Assembly (NCBI RefSeq): GCF_004348685.1
Contig: NZ_SMKO01000011.1
Coordinates: 54,581 to 118,580 of the forward strand
From: Nonomuraea deserti
Lineage (GTDB): Bacteria > Actinomycetota > Actinomycetes > Streptosporangiales > Streptosporangiaceae
Length of the DNA: 64,000 bases
Direction: 5' to 3'
Shown here: positions 1 to 7,444 of the stretch, piece after piece
Numbering within the stretch: the stretch's first letter is position 1
Layout: every line of letters starts with the position of its first letter
Translations under genes and position numbers: made by a program
The notes under the pieces: generated by a model
Databases searched by the model: none
What the model saw: only the letters and a program-made list of their open reading frames with translations
What the model was told of the DNA's origin: nothing

Positions 1-2
1 CC

Positions 3-41
3 TTCCTCTCCGAGCACGCCCACGCCTTCGACACGGCCTGA
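3..41 (+). CDS. Possible 3' end of a gene entering from the left
   Basis: Twelve sense codons ending in TGA at 39-41 are open from the window edge, with typical high-GC third positions. They would be the C-terminal tail of an upstream protein. There is too little sequence to identify it, and the frame could be chance. Confidence 0.3.
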   Translation, partial: FLSEHAHAFDTA

Positions 42-45
42 CCTC

Positions 46-101
46 CTCCCCTTCCCACCACCCGGTCAGCGCCCTCCCCTTCCCACCACCCGGTCAGCGC
101 C
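46..101. repeat. Two tandem copies of a 28-bp unit
   Basis: Positions 46-73 and 74-101 are identical, beginning ctccccttcc. They lie directly after the possible gene end at 41. No coding role is seen. Confidence 0.85.
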
Positions 102-342
102 GGTGCCGCATCGCTGCGCTCGGCGCCTTCCCGACGCCGGTGCGACGAACCACACCCCGCCGCCCTCGTACCGAGCGGCGTACCCGCACGGTTGGACGCG
201 CCGTGGGTCAGAGCGGGCAGAACCCGCGGACGCCCACCCGCGGGGAACGGCGGACCCGCACGGTCGAGCACGACGGATCAGGGCGGGTCGACCACGCGGA
301 CACGGACCGGAACGGCGGACCCGCACGGTCGAGCGTGGCGGC
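102..342. other. Noncoding stretch, largely degenerate repeats
   Basis: No credible gene is seen between the 28-bp repeat and the acVLRF1 stop codon. Open frames here on both strands are arginine/proline/glycine-rich products of GC bias. From about 185 the sequence resembles degraded copies of the 65-bp unit at 245-374. Confidence 0.6.
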
Positions 343-374
343 TCAGGGCGGGTCGACCACGCGGACACGGACCG
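245..374. repeat. Two tandem 65-bp units that include the 3' end of acVLRF1
   Basis: Units 245-309 and 310-374 are nearly identical, differing in about eight central bases. The second unit contains the last ten codons and stop (343-345) of the minus-strand acVLRF1 gene, so the first unit is a duplicated gene end plus downstream DNA. A further degraded copy may lie at about 185-244. Confidence 0.85.
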
Positions 375-999
375 CGCGGAACGTGGGCGGAGTGTCCTTC
401 AGCACCGCCAGCTTGGGGTCGGGCACCACCAGGAACGGCTCGGTCTCCAGGGCCAGCAGGGGCGCGAGCCGCCGGTCGTGCCGCAGGGCGCCGCCCGCCC
501 GCCGGTCCCCTCCGAGCACCACCGCGTCCAGCTCCGGCAGGTGCGGCGAGAGCACCCGCACCGCCGTGGCCACCGCATCGTCGAACGCCTCGGCCGCCTG
601 CTTACGCCGCCTGCGGGCGTAGCGCTGCTGGGACCATCCCCCTGCCGCCGTGCGCCCCTGCACCAGCCGTGACCCCACCTTCGAGGCGACCAGGGCGGAG
701 CCGTGGAAGACACCGGCGGCGTACCCGCCGAGCCGCACCAGGAACACTCCCACCCGCCGCTCCGCCGACGCGTGGGCGACCAGCCGGGTGACGTGCGGCG
801 GCCCCGGTGGCGACATGGGCGGGAAGGGCACGTGCAGCTCGGCCAGCGCGCCGTCGGCGGCGAGCAGCCGGACCACCCGGCCGTCCCCCGAGGGGGAGAA
901 GGGTCCGTGGCGGCCGGCGAACCCGTCGATCCACGGGTGCAGGCGCTCCGGCGGCACGGTCACCCACCGGCCGCCGCCACCGGCCGGACGCGCGCTCAT
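343..999 (-). CDS. acVLRF1-family peptidyl-tRNA hydrolase
   Basis: This 218-residue protein resembles the actinobacterial branch of the Vms1/ANKZF1 release-factor-like (VLRF1) family. Those proteins cleave peptidyl-tRNA stranded on split large ribosomal subunits, a cytoplasmic ribosome-rescue activity. The diagnostic motif is GRTAAGGWSQQRYARR at residues 115-130, where the glutamine is the catalytic residue by analogy with eRF1 GGQ and Vms1 GxxQ sites. The start is ATG at 999. The frame stays open far upstream, but that extension runs through a minisatellite and an opposing gene and is not coding. The stop falls inside a 65-bp tandem repeat. No RqcH gene is nearby, so the partner in rescue is not shown here. 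Confidence 0.8.
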   Translation of the reverse strand: MSARPAGGGGRWVTVPPERLHPWIDGFAGRHGPFSPSGDGRVVRLLAADGALAELHVPFPPMSPPGPPHVTRLVAHASAERRVGVFLVRLGGYAAGVFHGSALVASKVGSRLVQGRTAAGGWSQQRYARRRRKQAAEAFDDAVATAVRVLSPHLPELDAVVLGGDRRAGGALRHDRRLAPLLALETEPFLVVPDPKLAVLKDTPPTFRAVRVRVVDPP

Positions 1000-1030
1000 G
1001 GTCGGAAGGCTAGCCCACGCGATCGCGACG

Positions 1031-1162
1031 GGACACACGCCCACGCTCCGAAAGCCACCCCACGCCACCGGACACACGCCCACGGACCCAAGGCCAGCCC
1101 ACGCCACCGGACACACGCCCACGGACCCAAGGCCAGCCCACGCCACCGGACACACGCCCACG
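1031..1162. repeat. 39-bp minisatellite, about 3.4 copies
   Basis: The sequence ggacacacgcccacg recurs at 1031, 1070, 1109 and 1148, a period of exactly 39 bp. Units two and three are identical, the first is divergent and the last partial. It lies between the divergent acVLRF1 gene and the EAL/CBS gene, so it occupies their promoter region. Confidence 0.9.
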
Positions 1163-1257
1163 GGGCCGGAAGGCCGGCCGACGGCATCGTGATCAGGACG
1201 GGTGAGAACCCAAGCGGAAATGTCGGTTAACTTTGCATCGCGGGACTTCTGCGGCGG

Positions 1258-2307
1258 ATGTGCCTCCAGCACCATCTGTACGTGTCCTCCCTGCTCACCA
1301 GCCCCATGGTGGATCTCGACACCGGGGCCGTCATCGCGCACCCGGCCGTCGTCGACTCCGCCGGCGTCCTCCGCGCGGCCCCGCTGCCCATGGTGCTCGA
1401 ACTGCCCATCCGGGTGGTGCTGTCGGGCGCGGGCGCGCTGGCTCCCCTGCACGAGGCGCTCAGGAGCGCGGGCAGACACCCGCGCGAGGCGATCCTGCTG
1501 CTCACCGGAGCGGTCCACGAGCAGGACCGGCCGCTGCTCAGGGCAGGGCTGGACGGCACGCGCACGATCGGTTACCTGCTCGGCTTCGCGGACGTCGGCA
1601 CCGGCGGCGCGGCGCTCGACCTGGTCTCGGAGTCGTCGCCGTACCTGCTGGCCCTCAGTCCCGAGCTGGTGGCGCGCATCCCCGCCGACCACCGGGCGAT
1701 CGCGGTGGCGCGGGCGGTGGTGTCGCTGGCCCGTGGCATCGGCGCGCACGTCCTGGCCCCGGGCGTCGAGCGCGAGCCGCAGGTGGCGGTGGTCCGCGGC
1801 CTCGGCGTGCGCCTCGCGCACGGGCCCCTGCTCGCCCCCGGCCCCGACGGCGAGGTGCGAGTGCCGCTGCCCGTCGCCGACGAGTCGCCCGCCACGGTGA
1901 TGCTCGGCCCGCGCGTGCAGGAACTGCTGATCCCGGCCGTGACGCTGCCGGAGGCGGCGAGGGCGGAGGAGGCGGTGGCTGCGTTCGGGCACGAGCCGAC
2001 GATCACCAGCGTGATCCTGGTGGACGAGTTCCAGCGGCCCATGGGCAGCCTGGACCGCAGCCGGTTCCTGCTGTCGTTCGCCGCCCGCTACGGGCACGCC
2101 CTGCACGGCGCGAAGCCGGCGCGGCGGCTGGCCGACCCGCCGCGCACGGTCCCGCGGACGACCCCTGCGGTCGCGGCCATGCAGGCGGCGGGCAGGGACG
2201 CGGCCCGCGTCTACGACGACCTGGTGGTGACCGACGAGCTCAACCGCTGCCTGGGCATCGTCCGCGTCTCCGACCTGATCAGGCAGGTCACGTCGGCCAG
2301 AAGCTGA
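1258..2307 (+). CDS. Degenerate EAL-domain protein with CBS-like C-terminus
   Basis: This is a 349-residue protein. The N-terminal half has EAL-fold landmarks (PMVDLDTGAV near residue 17; VLAPGVEREPQVAVVRGLG near 165), but the metal-binding EAL signature and catalytic acidic positions are not recognisable. It is therefore probably not an active cyclic-di-GMP phosphodiesterase and may act as a sensor or binding domain. The C-terminal third (VILVDEFQRPMGSLDRSRF; LNRCLGIVRVSDLIRQ) has the shape of a CBS pair or pseudo-pair. An in-frame TAA at 1228 limits the start; ATG 1258 is the first usable one but lacks a clear ribosome site, and ATG 1306 is possible. Nothing in the neighbourhood fixes the function. 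Confidence 0.65.
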   Translation: MCLQHHLYVSSLLTSPMVDLDTGAVIAHPAVVDSAGVLRAAPLPMVLELPIRVVLSGAGALAPLHEALRSAGRHPREAILLLTGAVHEQDRPLLRAGLDGTRTIGYLLGFADVGTGGAALDLVSESSPYLLALSPELVARIPADHRAIAVARAVVSLARGIGAHVLAPGVEREPQVAVVRGLGVRLAHGPLLAPGPDGEVRVPLPVADESPATVMLGPRVQELLIPAVTLPEAARAEEAVAAFGHEPTITSVILVDEFQRPMGSLDRSRFLLSFAARYGHALHGAKPARRLADPPRTVPRTTPAVAAMQAAGRDAARVYDDLVVTDELNRCLGIVRVSDLIRQVTSARS

Positions 2308-2575
2308 CGACCTCCCGCGGGTCGGGCTGGTACGCGGCCTTCACCGGCGGCACCCCGGCCCTCCCGGACGCCGCGCCCGGCCATCATACGTCGGTGCCGG
2401 CCTTTCGCCGCCGACCGATGTTCGCGGTCCGCGACGACCAGGGCGCCGTACCCCGACAGAACCCCGCCGTCCCCTTCCTGGGGATCCGAGCGGGCACGAC
2501 AGGGTCTCCCCGGCACGTCCCGTGCCGGGGAGTGTCAGAGGCGGCAGGCGTGCGGCACGTGCCATGCCAGAAGTG
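2308..2575. other. Intergenic region between convergent EAL/CBS gene and hisG
   Basis: No gene is seen. It holds a strong hairpin at 2508-2530 and a duplicated copy of the hisG 3' end at 2531-2551. Confidence 0.7.
2508..2530 (-). terminator. Hairpin downstream of hisG
   Basis: A perfect 10-bp stem (2508-2517 with 2521-2530, ccccggcacg) closes on a 3-nt loop, 46 nt beyond the hisG stop. There is no U-tract, which is common for actinobacterial terminators. It could also serve the converging EAL/CBS gene. Confidence 0.6.
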
Positions 2576-2592
2576 TCAGAGGCGGCAGGCGT
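2531..2592. repeat. 21-bp direct repeat copying the hisG 3' end
   Basis: Bases 2531-2551 and 2572-2592 are identical over 21 bp with a 41-bp period. The right copy holds the last codons and TGA stop of hisG; the left copy is noncoding. The bases between them resemble the hairpin arm further left, so the whole may be a decayed 41-bp tandem duplication. Confidence 0.85.
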
Positions 2593-3421
2593 AGATGTCG
2601 GTGACCAGGATGGCCCGCGCGCCGATGTCCCAGAGCTGGTCCATCACCTGCTGGTGGCCCTTGCGCCGGACCATCGCGCGCACGGCCACCCACCCCTCGC
2701 GGTGCAGCGGGGAGACCGTGGGCCCCTCCATGCCGGGCGTGAGGGCGATGGCCTCCTCGATGCGCTCGGCGCGGATGTCGTAGTCCATCATGACGAAGTC
2801 GCGGGCGTGCACGACGCCCTGGAGGCGGCGTACGAGCTGGTCGAGGCCCTGCGTCTCCGGCGCGCTCTGCTGCTTGATCAGCACGCCTTCCGAGCGCATG
2901 ATCGGCTCGCCGAACACCTCGAGGCCGACGTTGCGCAGCGTGGTGCCGGTCTCGACGACGTCGGCGACGGCGTCGGCCACGCCCAGCCGGATCGCGGTCT
3001 CGACGGCGCCGTCGAGTTTGATCACGCGTGCGTCGACGCCCTGGTCGGAGAGGTATTTGTCGAGCAGCCCCGTGTAGGAGGTGGCGATGCGCCGGCCGTC
3101 GAGGTCTTTGACCGACGCCATCGTGCCCGCCATGGCGGCCAGCCGGAAGGTGGAGCCGCCGAAACCGAGCGGCATGATCTCCTCGACCGGGGCGCCCGAG
3201 TCGATCAGCATGTCGCGGCCGGTGATGCCGGCGTCGAGGGTGCCCTCGCCGACGTAGACGGCGATGTCGCGGGGGCGCAGGAAGAACAGCTCGCAGCCGC
3301 TGGCCTCGTCGACCACGACGAGCTCCTTGCTGTCCCTGCGCGGCCGGTAGCCGGCCTCTTTGAGCATGCTCTGGGCGGCCTCGCTGAGGGCGCCCTTGTT
3401 GGGTACTGCCAGACGCAGCAT
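2576..3421 (-). CDS. hisG: ATP phosphoribosyltransferase
   Basis: HisG condenses ATP with PRPP to give phosphoribosyl-ATP, the first and feedback-controlled step of histidine biosynthesis, in the cytoplasm. The 281-residue length fits the long form, which carries a C-terminal ACT-like regulatory domain and needs no HisZ. The N-terminus LRLAVPNKGALSEAAQSM and the PRPP-binding region (DAVADVVETGTTLRNVGL, about residue 155) are typical. ATG 3421 follows a GGACC ribosome site. It lies 62 nt after hisE on the same strand, the usual actinobacterial pairing. Confidence 0.96.
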   Translation of the reverse strand: MLRLAVPNKGALSEAAQSMLKEAGYRPRRDSKELVVVDEASGCELFFLRPRDIAVYVGEGTLDAGITGRDMLIDSGAPVEEIMPLGFGGSTFRLAAMAGTMASVKDLDGRRIATSYTGLLDKYLSDQGVDARVIKLDGAVETAIRLGVADAVADVVETGTTLRNVGLEVFGEPIMRSEGVLIKQQSAPETQGLDQLVRRLQGVVHARDFVMMDYDIRAERIEEAIALTPGMEGPTVSPLHREGWVAVRAMVRRKGHQQVMDQLWDIGARAILVTDIYACRL

Positions 3422-3483
3422 GTCAGGTCCTTTGTTGTCTCTGTCGCTTCTCCAGGGCTTGCCGGTGACGGGCGCGTCGCGCC

Positions 3484-3747
3484 CTAGAGATGCTTGTAGA
3501 CCTGGTCGAGCCCGATGCCCTTGGCGATCATGAGCACCTGCACGTGGTAGAGCAGTTGTGAGATCTCCTCGGCGGCTCTGTCGTCCGACTCGTGCTCGGC
3601 GGCCATCCAGCTCTCGGCGGCCTCCTCGACGACCTTCTTGCCGATGGCATGGACGCCGGCGTCGAGCGCGGCCACGGTGCCCGAGCCCGCGGGCCGGGTG
3701 GCGGCTTTCTCTGACAGCTCGGCGAACAGCTCTTCGAAGGTCTTCAT
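3484..3747 (-). CDS. hisE: Phosphoribosyl-ATP pyrophosphohydrolase
   Basis: HisE removes pyrophosphate from phosphoribosyl-ATP, the second step of histidine biosynthesis. The 87-residue protein begins [14 protein letters not shown] and has the all-alpha MazG-like metal site ([17 protein letters not shown], residues 38-54) followed by [10 protein letters not shown]. It is a stand-alone HisE rather than a HisIE fusion. It is upstream of hisG and probably cotranscribed, supplying consecutive pathway steps. Confidence 0.95.
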   Translation of the reverse strand: MKTFEELFAELSEKAATRPAGSGTVAALDAGVHAIGKKVVEEAAESWMAAEHESDDRAAEEISQLLYHVQVLMIAKGIGLDQVYKHL

Positions 3748-4166
3748 TGGTCTCTCTCGTCGATTGGCTGACGTGCCTGTCAAGCCTAGTCTGCGCCAGG
3801 CACTGGCGCTGCCCGGTGTCCGCCACGCGGGACGCCTCGGCCGACGGACGGGGGACACATCGGACGATTCACCGCACTTTACCCCAAGCTCAGTGAGCGG
3901 CACGCGAGGCCCCGGTCCGGGCAGCGGGCGGGGAGAGACCGTCAGGCGGTGAACCGAGAAAGCAGCGCACGATGAAAGTTTCAGACATCGTTGTCAAGGA
4001 TCAGCACCTTGTCCAACCGCCCTACGAGCCATCGGGCCTGCCTATTGTCACTTACCCGTTTAAGTGATGAGATCCCAGCAGCAGTAGGCGGGCACCGGCT
4101 CCACGCACATCCGCACGCCCTCAGCGGGAGCTCCGGAGCCCCTCCGACCGATAGATCGGATTGCCC
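3748..4166. other. Divergent promoter region of hisE and the ABC importer
   Basis: This 419-bp region has no credible gene. It holds an inverted repeat at 4048-4067 near the importer. I could not find a convincing -35/-10 pair for either side. Confidence 0.6.
4048..4067 (+). promoter_or_regulatory. Inverted repeat, candidate operator of the ABC importer
   Basis: TCACTTA (4048-4054) and TAAGTGA (4061-4067) form a perfect 7-bp inverted repeat with a 6-bp spacer, 100 bp upstream of the binding-protein start. This AT-rich palindrome stands out in a GC-rich region and has the form of a LacI-, ROK- or GntR-type operator. No regulator is adjacent. Confidence 0.45.
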
Positions 4167-5423
4167 ATGCGACGAACGATGGCAGCGTGCAGCACGATCC
4201 TGCTGGCGGTTCTGAGCGCGGCCTGCGCCACGAGCGGCCAGACCCAGACCGAGCAGGCCGCCCAGAACGCCCCCGCCACCCTGTCCTTCTGGTCCACCGG
4301 CGGGGACGACGAGACCGCGACCTTCCAGAAGGCGGCCGATCTCTACCACCAGAAGCATCCGAACGTGACCATCAAGGTGCAGACCCTGGCCTGGAGCGAC
4401 GCGTACGCCAAACTGCTGGCGGCGGCCACCAGCCGCAGCGGTCCCGACATCATCTCCGGCGGCATGACCTGGACCATCCAGTTCGGCGCCAGGGGCGCCA
4501 TGGTGGACCTGCGCAAGCACGGCGGCGACGCGCTCAAGGCGCAGGCGCTGCCCGCCCAGTGGGAGTCGGCCGTCTCGCCCGACGGCTCCGTGTTCGGCGT
4601 GCCGCTGGACATGTCGACCATGACCCTCTACTACCGCACCGACCTGCTGGAGAAGGCCGACGTCGAGCCGCCCAGGACATGGGAGGAGCTGCCCGAGGCG
4701 ATCGACAGGCTCAAGGCGGCCGGGGTGAAGAAGCCCTACAGCCAGGACTGGGGCAACCTGGACTGGATCGGCTACTTCAACTACCTCTACCAGGCGGGCG
4801 GCTCGTTCTACACCTCCGACTGCAAGCCCTCGCTCGACACCCCGCAGGCCGAGCGGGCGCTGAAGTACTGGGTGGACCTCTACCGCGAGCACGGCGCGCC
4901 CACCGCCACCGTGGAGGGCTCCGACGCCCTGGACACCGGCACGGCGATGGTGGTGGCGGGCAACTGGATCGCCAAGGGCATCGACCTCAACAAGCCGAAG
5001 CTCAAGGGCAAGTGGGCGATGGCCACGCTGCCGGCGGGCCCCGCGGGGCCGACCACGTTCATCGGCGGCAGGGCGATCGGCGTGACCTCCTTCAGCAAGC
5101 ACATCAGGACCGCCGCGGACTTCGTCACGTTCCTGTACAGCGACGAGGCCATCGCCGCGATCTCGGACGAGGCCAAGAAGCGGAACATCTCCTACATCCC
5201 GCCGCGACCCGACAAGATCGTGGACGGCTCGGTGTTCACACCCGAGCAGGCTCAGGTCTTCGAGTCGGCGATCAGGACGGGCAAGGCCGCGCCCGGCTGC
5301 CCGGGCTGGGACGAGAGCGCGTCGGACGTGGCCAAGCAACTCCAGTCGGTGATCCTGGGCAAGGCGGACGTCAGGACCGCGCTGGCGGAGGCCGCCGAGG
5401 TCATGGAGCGCAACGCCCGGTAA
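4167..5423 (+). CDS. Sugar ABC transporter substrate-binding lipoprotein
   Basis: This 418-residue family 1 extracellular solute-binding protein should capture a sugar, probably an oligosaccharide or glycoside, outside the membrane. A short lipoprotein signal peptide ends in LLAVLSAAC, with the cysteine as lipid anchor. Typical fold segments include TLSFWSTGGDDETATFQKAA after the signal, then an aromatic-rich ligand region (GNLDWIGYFNYLYQAGG). ATG 4167 is chosen; TTG 4161 and ATG 4188 are alternatives in frame. It is the first gene of a three-gene importer operon with both permeases. The ligand cannot be read from sequence. Confidence 0.88.
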   Translation: MRRTMAACSTILLAVLSAACATSGQTQTEQAAQNAPATLSFWSTGGDDETATFQKAADLYHQKHPNVTIKVQTLAWSDAYAKLLAAATSRSGPDIISGGMTWTIQFGARGAMVDLRKHGGDALKAQALPAQWESAVSPDGSVFGVPLDMSTMTLYYRTDLLEKADVEPPRTWEELPEAIDRLKAAGVKKPYSQDWGNLDWIGYFNYLYQAGGSFYTSDCKPSLDTPQAERALKYWVDLYREHGAPTATVEGSDALDTGTAMVVAGNWIAKGIDLNKPKLKGKWAMATLPAGPAGPTTFIGGRAIGVTSFSKHIRTAADFVTFLYSDEAIAAISDEAKKRNISYIPPRPDKIVDGSVFTPEQAQVFESAIRTGKAAPGCPGWDESASDVAKQLQSVILGKADVRTALAEAAEVMERNAR

Positions 5424-5509
5424 CCGCCTTCCGGGACCGGGCGCCGGCCGGTCCCGGCCTGCCCTCGTTCCCGGGAATCCAGGAGATCCACGAGATCCAG
5501 GAGTTCGAC

Positions 5510-6421
5510 ATGGCCTCCCCCGTCCCCCTGAGCCGCAGGCTACGCCGCTACGGCACCTCGTACGCGATGCTCCTGCCGTTCCTCGCGTTGTTCGCGGGGT
5601 TCCTGATCTGGCCGCTGGCCAACTCGCTCTACCTGAGCTTCACCACGTTCGACGGGATCAACCCCGCGGCGTTCACCGGCCTGGACAACTTCCGGCTGCT
5701 GGCGGAGGACACCAGGTTCCACCACGCGCTGAGCAACACGGGCCTGTACGTGGTGGCGTCGGTCGTGCTCGGCACGCTGCTCTCGCTGGGCCTGGCGCTC
5801 GCGTTCAGCGGCACCGGCTGGCCCCACCGGATCATGCGTACGGTGTTCTTCCTGCCCTCGGTGACCTCCTCCATCGCGCTCATGCTGATGTGGAAGTGGG
5901 TGTTCTTCCCCAGCGACGTGGGCCTGGGCAACACGATCGTGAGCTGGTTCGGCGGCCAGGCCGTCGCCTGGCTGGCCACACCGGGCCTGGCGATCCCGAT
6001 CCTGGTGCTGATGTCGGTATGGGGCGGCATGGGCTACGGCATGGTGCTGTACGTCGCCGGCCTCGGCGCGATCCCCCACGAGTACTACGAGGCCGCCAGG
6101 ATCGACGGCGCGTCCACCTGGCGGCAGTTCCGGCACATCACGCTGCCGCTGCTGCGCCCGGTCACCACCTATGTGGTGGTGACCGGCCTGATCGGCGCCT
6201 TCCAGGTGTTCGAGGCCGTCTACATCGTCTTCCAGACGGGCGCCAACAACGTCGGCGGCGTGCTCGACTCGGGCCTGATGATCGTCCCCTACCTCTACGA
6301 CCAGGGGTTCACCCACTTCAGGCTGGGCTACGCCTCGGCGATCGCCTGGGTGCTCTTCCTGGTCATCTTCGTGCTGAGCCTCGTCAACCTGCGCGTGGGC
6401 CGCGCCATGAAGGAGCTGTGA
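5510..6421 (+). CDS. Sugar ABC transporter permease (MalF-like)
   Basis: This is a 303-residue inner-membrane permease with six predicted helices. The EAA loop, EYYEAARIDGASTWRQF, contacts the ATPase. The start is ATG 5510, with AGGAG six nt upstream. It pairs with the next gene as a heterodimeric channel. The short spacer upstream is rich in repeats of gagatccagg-like sequence, without evident function. Its stop overlaps the next start (TGATG). Confidence 0.93.
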   Translation: MASPVPLSRRLRRYGTSYAMLLPFLALFAGFLIWPLANSLYLSFTTFDGINPAAFTGLDNFRLLAEDTRFHHALSNTGLYVVASVVLGTLLSLGLALAFSGTGWPHRIMRTVFFLPSVTSSIALMLMWKWVFFPSDVGLGNTIVSWFGGQAVAWLATPGLAIPILVLMSVWGGMGYGMVLYVAGLGAIPHEYYEAARIDGASTWRQFRHITLPLLRPVTTYVVVTGLIGAFQVFEAVYIVFQTGANNVGGVLDSGLMIVPYLYDQGFTHFRLGYASAIAWVLFLVIFVLSLVNLRVGRAMKEL

Positions 6422-7377
6422 TGGCCGTCGCCCCGATGGACACCGTCGCCCCGGTCCGGCGGCCGCCGCGCAGGGCGGAGACCGGCGCGGGCAGGCGCTC
6501 ACGGATCAACGGGCACCTGCTGCGCCTGCCGTTCTACCTGCTGGCGCTGACGATGGTGGCGCCGTTCTACTGGCTGCTCATCACGGTGTTCAAGCCGCCG
6601 TCCGAGCTGGCCAGGACGCCGCCGTCGTTCGTGCCGCGGTCGCCGACGTTCGCCAACTTCTACGACCCCGGGTGGACCGCCCAAGGGGTCAACCCCGGCC
6701 ACCTGCAGGGCATCTTCCAGCGTTTCCAGGTGGACTTCGGGTTCTGGCGCTTCCTGTTCAACAGCCTGCTCATCACCACGACCATCACGGCCGGCTCGCT
6801 GCTGATCTGCTCGCTGGCCGCGTACGTGATCGCCAAGCACGACATCAGGGGCCGCCGGGTCATCTTCCTGATGATCATCGCGTCGATGATGGTGCCCTGG
6901 CAGACCACGCTGATCCCCAACTACGTGATCATGCGGAACCTGGGGTGGCTGGACAGCTACGCCGCGTACATCGTCCCGGCGCTGGCCAAGGCGTTCGTGC
7001 TCTTCTTCCTCGTGCAGTTTCTGCAGTCGTTGCCGAACGAGCTGATCCAGGCCGCCCGGGTGGACGGCGCCGGGGAGTGGCGGATCTGGTGGCGGATCGT
7101 GCTGCCGCTGCTGCGGCCGGCGCTCGCCGCGATGTCGATCTTCATCGTCCTCGCGGAGTGGAACAACTTCCTCTGGCCGCTCATCATCGTGCAGAGCGAC
7201 GAGATGGCCAACCTGCCGGTCGCGCTGGCCAGGCTCAACTCCTACTTCGCCGGGCCCGACCACCAGGGCGCCATCATGGCGGGCGGGCTGCTCGCGTCGG
7301 TTCCGACGATCGTCTTCTTCCTGGTCTTCCAGCGGTACTTCACCCGCGGCATCGCGCTGAGCGGCCTGAAGGGCTGA
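6421..7377 (+). CDS. Sugar ABC transporter permease (MalG-like)
   Basis: The second importer permease has 318 residues and an EAA loop NELIQAARVDGAGEWRIWW. It contains an extra loop between helices 1 and 2 (about residues 75-105), seen in many MalG-type proteins. The ATG overlaps the previous stop by one base, indicating translational coupling. No ATP-binding gene follows. In actinomycetes such importers usually share a genomically distant MsiK/UgpC-type ATPase, so the operon is probably complete as it stands. Confidence 0.93.
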   Translation: MAVAPMDTVAPVRRPPRRAETGAGRRSRINGHLLRLPFYLLALTMVAPFYWLLITVFKPPSELARTPPSFVPRSPTFANFYDPGWTAQGVNPGHLQGIFQRFQVDFGFWRFLFNSLLITTTITAGSLLICSLAAYVIAKHDIRGRRVIFLMIIASMMVPWQTTLIPNYVIMRNLGWLDSYAAYIVPALAKAFVLFFLVQFLQSLPNELIQAARVDGAGEWRIWWRIVLPLLRPALAAMSIFIVLAEWNNFLWPLIIVQSDEMANLPVALARLNSYFAGPDHQGAIMAGGLLASVPTIVFFLVFQRYFTRGIALSGLKG

Positions 7378-7380
7378 AAC

Positions 7381-7423
7381 GGCGCTGCCCGCCGCACCAT
7401 GGTCAGGTGCGGCGGGCAGCGCC
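7381..7423. terminator. Bidirectional terminator hairpin
   Basis: A perfect 18-bp stem (7381-7398 with 7406-7423) closes on a 7-nt loop. It sits between the convergent importer operon and helicase gene, 3 bp after the permease stop. This is the strongest terminator-like hairpin in the window. Confidence 0.9.
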
Positions 7424-7444
7424 GGAATCACGGACGGAGGGGCG

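Noticed and set aside
1031..1162. Minisatellite considered as a CRISPR array
   Set aside because: Units abut with no variable spacers, and no cas genes are in the window.
1000..2106. Long minus-strand frame upstream of acVLRF1 that would extend it to 587 residues
   Set aside because: The extension crosses the 39-bp minisatellite and lies antisense to the EAL/CBS gene, has no homology-like segments, and the family length fits the ATG at 999.
7378..7444. Missing ATPase considered as evidence of a broken importer operon
   Set aside because: Actinomycete sugar importers commonly share a distant MsiK-type ATPase, and a clean terminator follows the second permease.
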